A stretch of 64,000 nucleotides of DNA from Campylobacter suis (GTDB taxonomy: Bacteria > Campylobacterota > Campylobacteria > Campylobacterales > Campylobacteraceae): NCBI RefSeq assembly GCF_905120475.1, contig NZ_CAJHOE010000002.1, forward strand, positions 62,001-126,000, written 5' to 3'. The notes below the pieces were generated by a model that worked only from the letters and a program-made list of their open reading frames with translations, searched no databases and had not been told where the DNA came from. Positions 39,164 to 49,131 of this stretch are shown piece by piece (position 1 is the stretch's first letter; every line of letters begins with the position of its first letter). A program made the translations under genes and the position numbers.

Positions 39164-39407
39164 CCAAAAAGCACACATAGACTACCCAGTAATGTGGGAA
39201 TACAAAGTCATAGTCGAAGCACATGTAGATATAAATGCGTTGGTTAGTGGATTAATAGATGACAGCAGGCAACACAAAATCGAGTTTTCAAATTTTAGTA
39301 AAGACAAAAAATATGCAAGCCATAGCGTTGTCGTACATGTATTTAATGAGCGTGAAAGATTGGAGCTGTTTTCAGCATTAAAAAAGAGTGCAAAATTTGT
39401 ATTGTGA
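39138..39407 (+). CDS. DUF493 (YbeD-like) family protein
   Basis: An 89-residue small alpha/beta protein. [20 protein letters not shown] and [26 protein letters not shown] match the ferredoxin-like DUF493 family, whose members are small regulators of unknown target. Two GTG codons are possible (39126, 39138); GGAGG at 39128-39132 fits 39138. It overlaps the moaC end, so the two are coupled, an arrangement recalled in C. jejuni too. Confidence 0.8.
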   Translation: MASICDLNNQKAHIDYPVMWEYKVIVEAHVDINALVSGLIDDSRQHKIEFSNFSKDKKYASHSVVVHVFNERERLELFSALKKSAKFVL

Positions 39408-39415
39408 GGTAAAAA

Positions 39416-40588
39416 ATGGAACTTAAAAAACGCGTAAACGAACTTTTTGGTGGTCTTGAAACATTAAAAGATGATGAGTTAAAATCTGCCATAAATACAA
39501 AGATGTTAGAGCTTTTTGCCGAGCTTAAAGCAGAAAATTTGGATAAAATGCAAGATTTACAAGATGCGATGAGCGAGATAAATGCAAGGCTGATTAGCCA
39601 AAAAGAGAGTGAGCTTTTTTCACTTATCGCACAAGCTGATGAGATGTTAAAAAAGATTGCCAACAAACGCACAGAGATAAAGCAGACTTTAAAAGCTTCA
39701 TTTGAGGCAGCAGAAGAGTTGGTAAACGCAAACGATATTGAGCGAAAAGATGAAATTTTACTTTTACTCAATAGTGCGATAATGCGTGAAACAAGGATGT
39801 TTGGGATACTTAATGAAAGCGTGCAAAGTGCTTTTTTAACCACTATAGAAAGCGGTGGCGACATAAAAGAGACGGCTATGCAAATCGCAAAGAATATAAG
39901 CTATAACGCAATAAATGAAGGAGAGCTAAGCAGTGGGCGCATAATTGAGATAGCAAAAGCTATCGTGTCTGGTGCGATTGAAGTTGCAAATGAGAGTAAA
40001 ATTTTTGCAAAAGAGCTAGTTTGTGGCGCTATCGAGGGTACAAGAGAGGGAATTTTGCGTACACTTGAAAATCTTAAAAGTAATGCAAAATTTACCCCAA
40101 CCGAGGCAGGTCTTGCTAAGATCGTTAGAGATCTTAGGGATATTGAAGATAAATTTATACAGATGATAAAAGATGTTGGCGCGCAGACAAATGACCCTAG
40201 CAGAAGCGCTATCGAGCACTTACTTGATGAGAGTTTAGACTCAAATGTCGCAAAACTAAGACGTATAAGCGAACAAGCAGCCGAAGAGCTAGTGCAAAAG
40301 CTTGAAGATATTAAAGAAAATGCGACTGTGAATGAATTTTTAAGTAGCACTAGCGAAAAATTTGAGAAGTTAAAAAATGAGCTAAACGAGCGAACAAAAA
40401 ATATAAATTTAGATGAAAAGATAGAAGGTTTTGAGAAAAAGGCTAGCGAAAAGCTTGATGAGATGAAACAGCTTGACATTAAGCAAGAAGCCAAGAAGAT
40501 AGGCGACAGAGCTTACAGTGTAGCAAGAGATTTTTTAAACAAAATTCGAAAAAACGATCAAAATAACAAGGATAATAAAAACGCTTAA
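39416..40588 (+). CDS. Long alpha-helical protein of unknown function
   Basis: A 390-residue soluble protein, almost entirely helical and strongly charged. Coiled-coil stretches are likely at about 25-105 and 280-370. A middle segment rich in Ala/Gly/Glu (EIAKAIVSGAIEVANES, ELVCGAIEGTREGILRTLEN) looks like amphipathic repeats. The C-terminus is a Lys/Asn-rich tail. No signal peptide, Walker motif or catalytic residues. It starts 8 bases after the DUF493 gene and ends the moaC transcript. It probably acts structurally, but that is inference. Confidence 0.72.
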   Translation: MELKKRVNELFGGLETLKDDELKSAINTKMLELFAELKAENLDKMQDLQDAMSEINARLISQKESELFSLIAQADEMLKKIANKRTEIKQTLKASFEAAEELVNANDIERKDEILLLLNSAIMRETRMFGILNESVQSAFLTTIESGGDIKETAMQIAKNISYNAINEGELSSGRIIEIAKAIVSGAIEVANESKIFAKELVCGAIEGTREGILRTLENLKSNAKFTPTEAGLAKIVRDLRDIEDKFIQMIKDVGAQTNDPSRSAIEHLLDESLDSNVAKLRRISEQAAEELVQKLEDIKENATVNEFLSSTSEKFEKLKNELNERTKNINLDEKIEGFEKKASEKLDEMKQLDIKQEAKKIGDRAYSVARDFLNKIRKNDQNNKDNKNA

Positions 40589-40681
40589 CAAAAGCTGGCT
40601 TTGTGAAAAATAGTAACAAAAATAAAGATTTTTTGTTTTTTATATTTTGAGCAAAGCCTTGATTTTGTATTATTGGCTACT

Positions 40682-40736
40682 ATTTGAAACAAATTTTGTA
40701 TAAAAATTTAAAAATATTTATTTTGTTGTTTCAAAT
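40682..40736 (+). promoter_or_regulatory. Inverted repeat upstream of ilvD
   Basis: ATTTGAAACAA (40682-40692) is repeated in inverse as TTGTTTCAAAT (40726-40736), 33 bases apart. The right arm lies at about the -35 position of a TAAAAT -10 (40753-40758) for ilvD. It could be a regulator's operator. Confidence 0.45.
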
Positions 40737-40784
40737 TCTCACAAAACTTCGCTAAAATACACAAAATTTAATAAGGAAACAACT

Positions 40785-42458
40785 ATGAGAAGTGATCTAA
40801 TCAAAAATGGCTACACTCGTGCCCCGCACCGCTCACTACTTCGGGCAACTGGGCTAAAAGATGATGATTTTAACAAGCCATTTATCGGCGTGGCAAATAG
40901 CTTTATAGAGATAATCCCGGGACATTTTTTCTTAAATAAATATTCTGAAATTTTAAAAGATGAGATACGAAAAAATGGCTGTGTGCCATTTGAGTTTAAC
41001 TGTATCGGTGTAGATGATGGTATCGCGATGGGTCATAGTGGCATGCTTTACTCTTTGCCAAGTCGCGAGATCATCGCAAATTCGATAGAAACGGTGATGA
41101 ACGCACACCAGCTTGATGCGCTTGTTTGCATGCCAAACTGCGATAAGATCGTGCCTGGCATGGTTATGGGTGCGCTTAGAGTAAATGTACCGACAGTTTT
41201 TGTTAGTGGCGGTCCGATGAAAAAGGGCTATACGAAAAAGGGCGAGCCGATAGATTTGGCTACTGCGTTTGAGGCGGTGGGTAAATTTGAAACAAATGAG
41301 ATTACAGCTGAAGAGCTAAAAGATATAGAGTGTAACGCCTGTCCAAGTGGCGGTTCTTGCTCTGGTATGTTTACTGCAAACTCGATGAATACGCTATGTG
41401 AAGCCATGGGTATAGCACTAAGTGGCAATGGAACGATACTAGCGCTTACGCCTGAGCGTGAAGAGCTTGTGCGCCGCGCAGGCAGAAGAATTTGTGAGAT
41501 AGCGCTTGATGAGCGATTTAAAATCAAAAATATCCTAAATGAAAAAGCCGTTCGAAACGCACTTGTGGTCGATATGGCGATGGGCGGAAGCTCAAATACC
41601 GTGCTTCATATGCTTGCCATCGCAAGAGAGGCTGGAGTGAACTTGCAAATTTCAGAGCTTAATAAGATCAGCCAAAACATAGCTCACATAGCTAAAATCA
41701 GCCCATCTTTGCCAAATGTCCATATGGAAGATATCGGCAGGGCTGGCGGTATGAATGCCGTGATAAAAGAGATTTCACGCAGAGATAATGGAATGCTGGC
41801 ACTTGATAACCTAACCGTTAGCGGCGAAAGTCTGGGCGAGCGCGTAGGAGCAAGCGATATAAAAGATGAACAAGTTATCCATAAGATAGAAAACGCCTAC
41901 TCAAAAGTCGGCGGGCTTGCCATACTGTTTGGCAACTTAGCCGAACAAGGTTGCGTTATAAAGACTGCTGGTATCGTTGGTGAGCGTAAATTTAGGGGCA
42001 AGGCAGTTTGTTTTAATAGCCAAGATGAAGCCATAGCTGGAATTTCAAGCGGGAAGGTCGGCAAAGGCGATGTTGTAGTCATCCGCTATGAAGGCCCACG
42101 CGGAGGCCCTGGCATGCAAGAGATGTTAAGCCCTACTTCACTCATAATGGGAAGAGGCTTGGGTGCTGATGTGGCGCTTATCACAGATGGGCGTTTTAGC
42201 GGTGCGACACGCGGACTTAGTATCGGTCATGTAAGTCCAGAAGCTGCTGAGGGCGGCATGATAGGGTTGTTGCGTGATGGCGATATAATCGAAATAGATG
42301 TCGATGAATACTCCATAAATGTGCTATTAAATGAGAGCGAAATAGCTTCTAGAAAGGCTGAGTTTAAACCGATAGATAAGAACTTAAGCTCAAAATGGCT
42401 ACGCCAGTATCAAAAGCTAGTTACAAATGCTAGCAATGGAGCTATCTTAGAGGCATAG
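40785..42458 (+). CDS. ilvD: Dihydroxy-acid dehydratase
   Basis: A 557-residue Fe-S enzyme in valine, leucine and isoleucine synthesis. Cluster-binding cysteines are visible in [11 protein letters not shown] and [21 protein letters not shown]-terminal blocks are [13 protein letters not shown] and [22 protein letters not shown]. Full length. Single gene between two terminators. Confidence 0.97.
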   Translation: MRSDLIKNGYTRAPHRSLLRATGLKDDDFNKPFIGVANSFIEIIPGHFFLNKYSEILKDEIRKNGCVPFEFNCIGVDDGIAMGHSGMLYSLPSREIIANSIETVMNAHQLDALVCMPNCDKIVPGMVMGALRVNVPTVFVSGGPMKKGYTKKGEPIDLATAFEAVGKFETNEITAEELKDIECNACPSGGSCSGMFTANSMNTLCEAMGIALSGNGTILALTPEREELVRRAGRRICEIALDERFKIKNILNEKAVRNALVVDMAMGGSSNTVLHMLAIAREAGVNLQISELNKISQNIAHIAKISPSLPNVHMEDIGRAGGMNAVIKEISRRDNGMLALDNLTVSGESLGERVGASDIKDEQVIHKIENAYSKVGGLAILFGNLAEQGCVIKTAGIVGERKFRGKAVCFNSQDEAIAGISSGKVGKGDVVVIRYEGPRGGPGMQEMLSPTSLIMGRGLGADVALITDGRFSGATRGLSIGHVSPEAAEGGMIGLLRDGDIIEIDVDEYSINVLLNESEIASRKAEFKPIDKNLSSKWLRQYQKLVTNASNGAILEA

Positions 42459-42461
42459 ATG

Positions 42462-42493
42462 AAATTTGAGCTAATTTTAGCTCAAATTTCTTT
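42462..42493. terminator. Bidirectional terminator between ilvD and fbpC
   Basis: A perfect 11-bp stem, AAATTTGAGCT (42462-42472) with AGCTCAAATTT (42479-42489), loop AATTTT, between convergent genes. Confidence 0.72.
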
Positions 42494-42509
42494 GCAAATG
42501 ATAACTCAT

Positions 42510-43436
42510 TTAAGCCAGGTCAAACTCAAAAATATCATCGATTTTTATATTTGAGCTAATTTTGGCTTTAAAGCTTAGTTTATGAAATTTTAAATCAAGC
42601 TCATAAAATGAACCAAAAAATGTTGAGCTTAGAACCTGTGCCTTATATTTACCACCAGATAAAATTTGCTCTGGACGAAACATAAAATTTTTATTTTTAA
42701 GCCAAGCCATGAATCTATCATCAAGCCCATCTAAACTACCATGATCAATAAAGTTCATATCCCCCAAAAACCGCCCTACTTCAAGGCTACTTGGGTTTAG
42801 ATATAAATTTTTTGGCGTATCGATGGCTAAAATTTCGCCACTTTTTATAAGCGCTATACTATCACTAAGTACAAAGGCATCTTCTTTATCGTGTGTTACC
42901 ATTATCGCTGAGATTTCGCTCTCTTTTATCATCTGTTTAAGCTCAGATCGAAGTGCTGATCGTAAGTTGTGGTCTAAATTTGCAAACGGCTCATCAAGCA
43001 AAAGTAATCGCTCTTTGTTTGCCACTGCTCTTGCAAACGCTACTCTTTGAGCCTGTCCGCCTGAAATTTTATCACATGAGTTTTTTGAAATTTCAGCTAT
43101 TTTAAACTTTTCTAAAAGTTCATCAACACGAGCTTTGCGCTCATTTTTGCCCATTTTATGTAGAGCAAACTCGATATTTTCACGCACATTTAGATGCGGA
43201 AAAAGAGCATAGTTTTGAAACATCATCGCGACACCATAGTTTTGTAGAAGTGAAATTTCACCGCCATCTTTGCTTTCAAGCCCGGCTATGATACGCAAAA
43301 GTGTGCTTTTGCCACACCCACTTTCGCCTAAAATAGTTAAAATTTCACTATTTTTTAGCTGCAGATTTATGCCATTTAGCACCTGTTTTTTGCCAAAATT
43401 TTTGCTTAAATTTTTGATTTTTAAAATTTCATTCAT
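42510..43436 (-). CDS. fbpC: Ferric iron ABC transporter ATP-binding protein
   Basis: A 308-residue ATPase. Walker A GESGCGKST is at 37-45, the signature ISGGQAQR follows, and Walker B is LLLLDEPFANLDH. A C-terminal regulatory extension (about 230-308) is typical of FbpC/TOBE-type subunits, though short. It overlaps the permease gene by 8 bases, forming the fbpA-fbpB-fbpC transcript. Confidence 0.9.
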   Translation of the reverse strand: MNEILKIKNLSKNFGKKQVLNGINLQLKNSEILTILGESGCGKSTLLRIIAGLESKDGGEISLLQNYGVAMMFQNYALFPHLNVRENIEFALHKMGKNERKARVDELLEKFKIAEISKNSCDKISGGQAQRVAFARAVANKERLLLLDEPFANLDHNLRSALRSELKQMIKESEISAIMVTHDKEDAFVLSDSIALIKSGEILAIDTPKNLYLNPSSLEVGRFLGDMNFIDHGSLDGLDDRFMAWLKNKNFMFRPEQILSGGKYKAQVLSSTFFGSFYELDLKFHKLSFKAKISSNIKIDDIFEFDLA

Positions 43437-44976
43437 ACTTTTTCCTAGAAATTATCTCAAGCCAAACAACAGCCACAAGCGATAGTGAAACAATGATAAA
43501 AGATGGCATCGCAGCAGCATAAAGTCTCTCATCAGATGCATAAAAAAATGCCCTAATACTAAGTGTTTCAAAACCAAGTGGGCGCAAGATAAGAGTAAGT
43601 GGTAGCTCTTTAATTATATCGATAAAAACTACGATAAGCGAGAGTGAGAAAAAGTGTCGCAAGAGTGGAAAATGAATACCAAAAAATAGCATTGAAGGGC
43701 GCTTGTCAATCATTATCGTCGCATCATCTATGGTTGCTGGTATCTTAGCATATCCGCTTTCAACAGCATAAACAGAGGTAGCCAAAAACCTTACAATATA
43801 ACCAAAGACAAGAACTGCAAAGCCGCTTGCAAGAAAAGTTGTAGAAAAATTTCTATCAAAATAACCAAAGACAATCATCACACAAAGTCCAACACTAGCA
43901 CCTGGCAAAGCATAGCCCAGAGAGGTTGATTTAAGTAAAAATGTGTTTAAAATTTTACTTTTTATAAGTCTAGTGGCAAATACTAGAAAAAAGCTAACAG
44001 CTGTTATTAAAACTGAAGCCACAACCGCCAAAAGCAAAGAATTTGTAGCCATTTTTACAAACTCTGATGAAAACTGATCAGCCGTTACAACAGACCAATA
44101 AAAAAGCCACATAAATGGAAATAAAAAAGCAAGACAAAAAACAGCTAAACACCATAAAAATGCAGCCACTGAAGCTATGCCACGCAGTTTAATGGGTTTA
44201 GAGAATTTTGAGATATTGTGCGTATTAAAGCTGTATGACTTTTTATTTTTATTTATGTGCTCTAAAATCATTAAAATAAATACAAAAACCATGAGCATAC
44301 CAGCCAAAAATGCAGCCGAGTAGCTATCTCCTAAATCAAACCAAAGCTTAAAAATACCAGCAGAAAATGTATGCACGCCATAATATGCAGCGGTGCCATA
44401 ATCACTTAAAGTCTCCATCAAAACAAGCATCGCACCGCCAATAATGGCTGGGCGAGCTACAAAAATTCCAACCCTATAAAACATAGCAAAAGCAGAAATT
44501 TTAAACACTTTACAGGCGTCAAAAAGCGTCTGAGACTGTGTTTTAAACGATGTTTTTGCGAACATATAAATATATGGATACAAAGAAAGCGACAGGACAA
44601 AGATCGCCCCATAAACATTCATAAAATCAACTCTTACACCAAAAATTTCATGAAAATACCCGCCATGCTCCATTATGCCTACATAACAAAAGCTAAAAAT
44701 ATATGCAGGGATTGCAAGTGGCAACATAAGGGCATATTCAAAAAATTTTGATAAAGTAAAACGGTAGTTTGCAACCAGCCACGCTGAAATCGTAGCTATG
44801 AATAAACTAAGCATCAAAACACCGACAGATACTATAACCGTATCTTTAAGGTATCTTAAAAATAAATATTCAAAAAAATGTGATAAAAGCGAATAATCTC
44901 CAAGAGCTATCTCAAAAAATATGCTAAGTATCGGTACAAGAACTAGTAGGGCGAGTAAGATCGCCCCAAATTTCAT
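43429..44976 (-). CDS. fbpB: Ferric iron ABC transporter permease
   Basis: A 515-residue inner-membrane protein with about twelve helices arranged as two homologous six-helix halves, as in FbpB/SfuB. Each half has an EAA-like loop (first around PLAIPAYIFSFCYVGIM, second around ATIDDATIM). A GTG three codons upstream (44985), directly after the fbpA TAA, is also possible; the ATG start giving MKFGAILLALLVLV is a little more likely. Confidence 0.88.
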   Translation of the reverse strand: MKFGAILLALLVLVPILSIFFEIALGDYSLLSHFFEYLFLRYLKDTVIVSVGVLMLSLFIATISAWLVANYRFTLSKFFEYALMLPLAIPAYIFSFCYVGIMEHGGYFHEIFGVRVDFMNVYGAIFVLSLSLYPYIYMFAKTSFKTQSQTLFDACKVFKISAFAMFYRVGIFVARPAIIGGAMLVLMETLSDYGTAAYYGVHTFSAGIFKLWFDLGDSYSAAFLAGMLMVFVFILMILEHINKNKKSYSFNTHNISKFSKPIKLRGIASVAAFLWCLAVFCLAFLFPFMWLFYWSVVTADQFSSEFVKMATNSLLLAVVASVLITAVSFFLVFATRLIKSKILNTFLLKSTSLGYALPGASVGLCVMIVFGYFDRNFSTTFLASGFAVLVFGYIVRFLATSVYAVESGYAKIPATIDDATIMIDKRPSMLFFGIHFPLLRHFFSLSLIVVFIDIIKELPLTLILRPLGFETLSIRAFFYASDERLYAAAMPSFIIVSLSLVAVVWLEIISRKKYE

Positions 44977-44985
44977 AGCTCGCAC

Positions 44986-45990
44986 TTACTTCCAGCCAAC
45001 CATGTCATAAATTTTAACCGCTTCATTGGTATTTTTTACACTTTTGTAAAGTGGTGTAGTATCTTCTTTAAATGAGCCAAAATTTTTAACTATCTCGTGT
45101 GGCTCAACCTCTTTGTTTATAGGATACTCATAGTTTATGCCAGCCAAGATCTTTTGTGCTTCAGGGCTAACCATAAACTCCATAAATTTTAGAGCATTTT
45201 CTTTATTTTTAGCAGCTTTTGTCATACCTATACCACTGATATTTACATGTGTTCCACGATTGTCTTGATTGGGGAAGATTATACCTAAAACCTTTGCCGC
45301 CTCAACATCATCAGCCTTTGGAGATGTTAATAAAAGACCAATATAGTAGGTATTCATAACAGCAACATCTCCCTCTCCAGCCAAAATAGCCTTTGCCTGA
45401 TCTCTATCGCCACCTTTTGGTTCGCGAGCTAAATTTTGCAGTGTTCCTTTTGCCCATTTTATCGCCTCATCTTTGCCATTGGCTTCAAACAAAGCAGCTA
45501 AAAGCGACTTGCTATATGGAGCGGTTGCACTTCTAATAAGTAGCTTTCCTTTTAGCTCTGGATTTGCCAAATCCTCATAGTTTTTAATCTTGCTTGCATC
45601 AAAGTCGCGCTTATCATAGACGATTATCCTAGCTCTTTTTGAGATAGCATACCAAAATCCCTCATCATCTCGGTAGTTTTCTGGAACGATTTTATCTAGT
45701 GTTTCTGACTTTACAGACTGCAAAACACCTTTTGTTTTAGCTGTATGGAAATTTCCAGCATCAGCAGTAATAAAAATATCTGCCTGTGAGCTATCGCCTT
45801 CAGTTTCTAGCTTTTTTATCAGCTCGCCGCCCCTTGCTTGAGTTGCATTTACCTTAATGCCTGTCTTTTCCTCAAAAAGCTTATAAAGCTTTGTGTCAGC
45901 ATCATAATGGCGAGCAGAGTAGATATTTACCTCTCCACTTGCTAGAGCAAAAGTCGCGATTGCAGAAAGTGCCAAAAGTGTCTTTTTCAT
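44986..45990 (-). CDS. fbpA: Ferric iron-binding periplasmic protein
   Basis: A 334-residue exported solute-binding protein: signal peptide MKKTLLALSAIATFALA, mature start around SGEVNIYSARHYD. The iron-ligating tyrosine pair is Tyr215-Tyr216 in VMNTYYIGLL. It takes Fe3+ to FbpBC. It is first in the operon, with a Fur-box candidate upstream, fitting iron repression. Confidence 0.92.
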   Translation of the reverse strand: MKKTLLALSAIATFALASGEVNIYSARHYDADTKLYKLFEEKTGIKVNATQARGGELIKKLETEGDSSQADIFITADAGNFHTAKTKGVLQSVKSETLDKIVPENYRDDEGFWYAISKRARIIVYDKRDFDASKIKNYEDLANPELKGKLLIRSATAPYSKSLLAALFEANGKDEAIKWAKGTLQNLAREPKGGDRDQAKAILAGEGDVAVMNTYYIGLLLTSPKADDVEAAKVLGIIFPNQDNRGTHVNISGIGMTKAAKNKENALKFMEFMVSPEAQKILAGINYEYPINKEVEPHEIVKNFGSFKEDTTPLYKSVKNTNEAVKIYDMVGWK

Positions 45991-46020
45991 TTATATCCTT
46001 TGATTAAAAATGGTTTTGGC

Positions 46021-46057
46021 ATTTTAGCGATTTTTGCTTATATTAATATTAATTATC
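46021..46057 (-). promoter_or_regulatory. fbpA promoter with candidate Fur box
   Basis: On the minus strand GATAATTAATATTAATATA (46057-46039) matches 13 of 19 positions of the classical Fur consensus. A TAAAAT -10 lies at 46026-46021. The box would cover the -35 region, a repressing position. Confidence 0.5.
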
Positions 46058-46132
46058 AGTTTTAGTGAAAATTTGATTTTTACTCTATGTAAAATATAGT
46101 AAAATTTTTAAAATTGCTATATTTTTGAGCTT

Positions 46133-46894
46133 TTAATCTGCTAAACTTAAAATTTCGGCTCTATTATTTACTATGGCGATACAATGCTCATAATGGCTAG
46201 TCCTTAGTCCATCTTTACTAGTAACTGCCCACTTATCAGCACCTATGATAGGGGTGCCGTCTTTTTGGCATATCATGGGCTCTATACAAAATGTCATGCC
46301 ATTTTTTATCTTTGGTCCAGCCTTTGGATTTGTACCCTCAAGATAGTTTGGCACCTCTGGCTCTTCATGTGGGCGCTTACCGATACCATGACCGCAAAAG
46401 CCACGCAAGGGCACATAACCACGAGCTGTGATAAATTTTTCAAGCTCATGGCAAACCTGCTTAAAGTGCATGCCAGCCTCTATAAAATCTATCGAAAAAT
46501 AAAGTGCATCTTTTGCACACGCGATAAGTGCCTCGTCTTCAGATGAGATCTTGCCAACACCAAAAGTGCGTGCACTATCGCCAAAATATCCATCTAAATT
46601 TGAACCTATATCAACGCTAACGATATCGCCCTCTTTTAGTTTATACTCGCTAGGTATTCCGTGTATAACTACTTCATTAACACTTATACAAGCAGCATTT
46701 GGAAAGCCATAAAGCCCTTTAAAAGCTGGTTTTGCGCCTTGTGATCTTATCATATCTTCACAAATTTTATCAATATCTAAAAGCGAAATCCCTGGCTTTA
46801 TAACGCCTTGAATATAATCCAAAGTCCTTGCGACAATTTTATTTGCAGCACGCATTTTTTGAATTTCTGATGGTTGTTTAAGAGAGATTGCCAT
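46133..46894 (-). CDS. map: Methionine aminopeptidase, type I
   Basis: A 253-residue metalloprotease removing initiator methionine. Metal ligands fall in VSVDIGSNLDGYFGDSARTF (two Asp), GFCGHGIGKRPHEEPEVPN (His), and FCIEPMI (Glu). Length is normal. It lies downstream of secY but behind a terminator and has its own TATAAT at 46919-46924 (-). Confidence 0.95.
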   Translation of the reverse strand: MAISLKQPSEIQKMRAANKIVARTLDYIQGVIKPGISLLDIDKICEDMIRSQGAKPAFKGLYGFPNAACISVNEVVIHGIPSEYKLKEGDIVSVDIGSNLDGYFGDSARTFGVGKISSEDEALIACAKDALYFSIDFIEAGMHFKQVCHELEKFITARGYVPLRGFCGHGIGKRPHEEPEVPNYLEGTNPKAGPKIKNGMTFCIEPMICQKDGTPIIGADKWAVTSKDGLRTSHYEHCIAIVNNRAEILSLAD

Positions 46895-46918
46895 AAATTT
46901 TCCTAATCTTTTTGGGAA

Positions 46919-46924
46919 ATTATA
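46919..46924 (-). promoter_or_regulatory. -10 box of the map promoter
   Basis: TATAAT on the minus strand, 24 bases before the map ATG and just after the secY terminator. Confidence 0.55.
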
Positions 46925-46948
46925 TCAAAATTTTAGTTTGAGAATGTT

Positions 46949-46991
46949 AAAAAGAGATTTTAGCTAACAAGCATAGCTTGCCAGCTAAAAT
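46949..46991 (-). terminator. Terminator after secY
   Basis: Minus-strand hairpin: outer stem ATTTTAGCT/AGCTAAAAT (arms 46983-46991 and 46957-46965), inner stem CAAGC/GCTTG, followed by CTCTTTTT. It closes the S10/spc transcript 3 bases after the secY stop. Confidence 0.75.
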
Positions 46992-46993
46992 TA

Positions 46994-48256
46994 TTATAGG
47001 CCAACCGCGCTTAGGGTTTGGTATTTATTCATGTACATCTGAGCCTCAATACGCCTCATAGTATCAAGCGCAACTGAAACTACGATCAAAACCGATGTTC
47101 CGCCAAAGTAAAATGGAACACCCATCGTTTTTACAAGCACCCACGGAAGTGTCGATATAAGCCCCAGATAAATAGCTCCACCAAGCGTCAAGCGACTTGC
47201 GACCTCATTTAGATATGCAGCCGTGCTCTCACCAGGTCTAACACCTGGGATAAATCCACCCTGTCTTTTTAAATTTTCACTGATGTCTTTTGTATTAAAG
47301 ACTATCGAAGCGTAAAAATACGCAAAGAAAATAATAAAAATAAAAGTCAGAAGGTTAAACATATAACCATTTGGATTTAAAAAGTCATATATAGCTTGAA
47401 TGTATTTATTTGTGCTAGCTTGCAAAATCGTGCTAGGAAACATCAATATCGCACTTGCAAAGATAGGTGGTATAACGCCACTTAAATTTACTTTGATAGG
47501 GATGTAGTTCATAATGCGTTTATTTTGGTTTTGCATAACAACTTTGCGAGAGTATGAGATCGGTATGCGACGCTCGCCCATCTCCACAAATATAATCGAA
47601 CCGATAGTTGCTAAGATAACGATTAGGATACCGATAACAACTAAGAAATTTAGTTCACTTGTGTTTACAAGATTTATCGTACCGCCAATAGCGCTTGGTA
47701 TACCAGAAACGATACCCGCAAAGATGATAAGGCTGATGCCATTACCAATACCGCGCTGAGTTATCTGCTCACCAATCCACATAAGTAGCATCGTACCTGC
47801 AAGCATCGAAACTGCAGCAATAGCAATGAATAAATTTAGATCAATCATAATCGCCTGCTCGCCGCCTCTACCACCAAGACTTTGTAGTCCTATGCTAACG
47901 CCTATAGCCTGTACTACCGTGATCACTATAGTTAAGTAGCGGATGATTTGCATATATTTTTGCATGCCGTCACGCTCTTTTTTCATCTTGCCCAAATTTG
48001 GGAAGGTAGCAGCTAAAAGCTCCATAATGATCGATGATGTGATATAAGGCATAATGCCAAGCGAGATGATACTTAAACGCTCAGCGGCATTGCCACTGAA
48101 CATATTAAACAAACCTAAAGCGTTGTTGCTGTTTGAGTTGAAAAATTCTTTAATCACATCAACATTAACGCCCGGAACTGGCACATAAGCCAGTATCCTG
48201 TATGCGAATAAAAATGCCAACGTAATGAGAATTTTGTTGAGCAAATTTTTATCCAT
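46994..48256 (-). CDS. secY: Preprotein translocase subunit SecY
   Basis: A 420-residue, ten-helix channel protein. It contains the plug/TM2 area LGIMPYITSSIIMELLAATFP, the TM5 region QRGIGNGISLIIFAGI and the cytosolic loop FIPGVRPGESTAAYLN. It forms the Sec channel with SecE and SecG (secG is at 33424). Its ATG overlaps the rplO stop by one base. Confidence 0.96.
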   Translation of the reverse strand: MDKNLLNKILITLAFLFAYRILAYVPVPGVNVDVIKEFFNSNSNNALGLFNMFSGNAAERLSIISLGIMPYITSSIIMELLAATFPNLGKMKKERDGMQKYMQIIRYLTIVITVVQAIGVSIGLQSLGGRGGEQAIMIDLNLFIAIAAVSMLAGTMLLMWIGEQITQRGIGNGISLIIFAGIVSGIPSAIGGTINLVNTSELNFLVVIGILIVILATIGSIIFVEMGERRIPISYSRKVVMQNQNKRIMNYIPIKVNLSGVIPPIFASAILMFPSTILQASTNKYIQAIYDFLNPNGYMFNLLTFIFIIFFAYFYASIVFNTKDISENLKRQGGFIPGVRPGESTAAYLNEVASRLTLGGAIYLGLISTLPWVLVKTMGVPFYFGGTSVLIVVSVALDTMRRIEAQMYMNKYQTLSAVGL

Positions 48257-48657
48257 TATTTTTGTCCGGTAACGCTAATGTTGCTATCTTTTACCTTTGG
48301 AGCAAGAGCTTTTGCGCTCGCACCGATAAGCTTGATCTTTGTAACACTTTTTGCGATCTTGTGAACGCTAGCAATGCTTGCTATCGTAATCTCAGCAAGA
48401 TCCTTTACAGCCGTGATCTTCTCTACATTGATAACATAAGGTCTTTCAAATTTTGAAGTAAAGCCTACTTTTGGAAGGCGTCTTTGAAGTGGCTGCTGTC
48501 CGCCCTCAAAACCACGCTTCTCATTATAGCCTTTTCTTGCTCTTTGACCTTTATGACCCTTACCTGCTGTTTTACCCTGTCCACTGCCTTGACCACGACC
48601 TAATCTCTTAGTTTCGTGTGTCGAGCCAAGAGCTGGAGATAAATTTTCTAATGCCAT
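48256..48657 (-). CDS. rplO: 50S ribosomal protein L15
   Basis: A 133-residue protein with the basic glycine-rich N-terminal extension [21 protein letters not shown] and [21 protein letters not shown]30 (rpmD), often placed just upstream, is absent: only 15 bases separate rplO and rpsE. Confidence 0.96.
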   Translation of the reverse strand: MALENLSPALGSTHETKRLGRGQGSGQGKTAGKGHKGQRARKGYNEKRGFEGGQQPLQRRLPKVGFTSKFERPYVINVEKITAVKDLAEITIASIASVHKIAKSVTKIKLIGASAKALAPKVKDSNISVTGQK

Positions 48658-48672
48658 TTTCGTTCCTTTCTC

Positions 48673-49116
48673 TTAGCTTTTTAGCATACTAAGCGCTTTG
48701 ATAGTAGCACGAACAACATTTGCTGAGTTGTTTGATCCAAGCGACTTTGTTAGGATATCTTTTATGCCTGCAAGCTCCAAAATAGGGCGTGCTCCACCAC
48801 CAGCGATAACGCCAGTACCTTCGCTAGCTGGGCGAAGTAAGATACGGCTTGCGTTATATTTTACCTCGATATCATGAGGTATAGTTGAGCCTTTTAGCTT
48901 AACTTCGATGATATTTTTAAATGCATCATCTACCGCTTTTCTCATAGCATCTGGAACCTCTTTTGCCTTGCCATAGCCAAAGCCTACAAGACCATTCCTG
49001 TTACCAACTACAACAAGAGCTGTAAATCTAAATCTACGACCACCCTTAACAACCTTTGTAACCCTGCCGATATCGACCATTACTTCTTCAAATTCTTCTC
49101 TATTATACTTTTGCAT
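48673..49116 (-). CDS. rpsE: 30S ribosomal protein S5
   Basis: A 147-residue protein with the double-stranded-RNA-binding-like N-domain ([20 protein letters not shown]) and C-domain [22 protein letters not shown]. It helps form the mRNA entry site and decoding accuracy. Part of the spc operon. Confidence 0.96.
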   Translation of the reverse strand: MQKYNREEFEEVMVDIGRVTKVVKGGRRFRFTALVVVGNRNGLVGFGYGKAKEVPDAMRKAVDDAFKNIIEVKLKGSTIPHDIEVKYNASRILLRPASEGTGVIAGGGARPILELAGIKDILTKSLGSNNSANVVRATIKALSMLKS

Positions 49117-49131
49117 TGATCTTCCTTTGGG

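Noticed and set aside
39343-40494. Long minus-strand frames (173 and 197 residues) opposite the helical protein
   Set aside because: Ser/Phe-rich composition is what antisense of a Glu/Lys/Ala-rich helical gene gives; there are no start signals.
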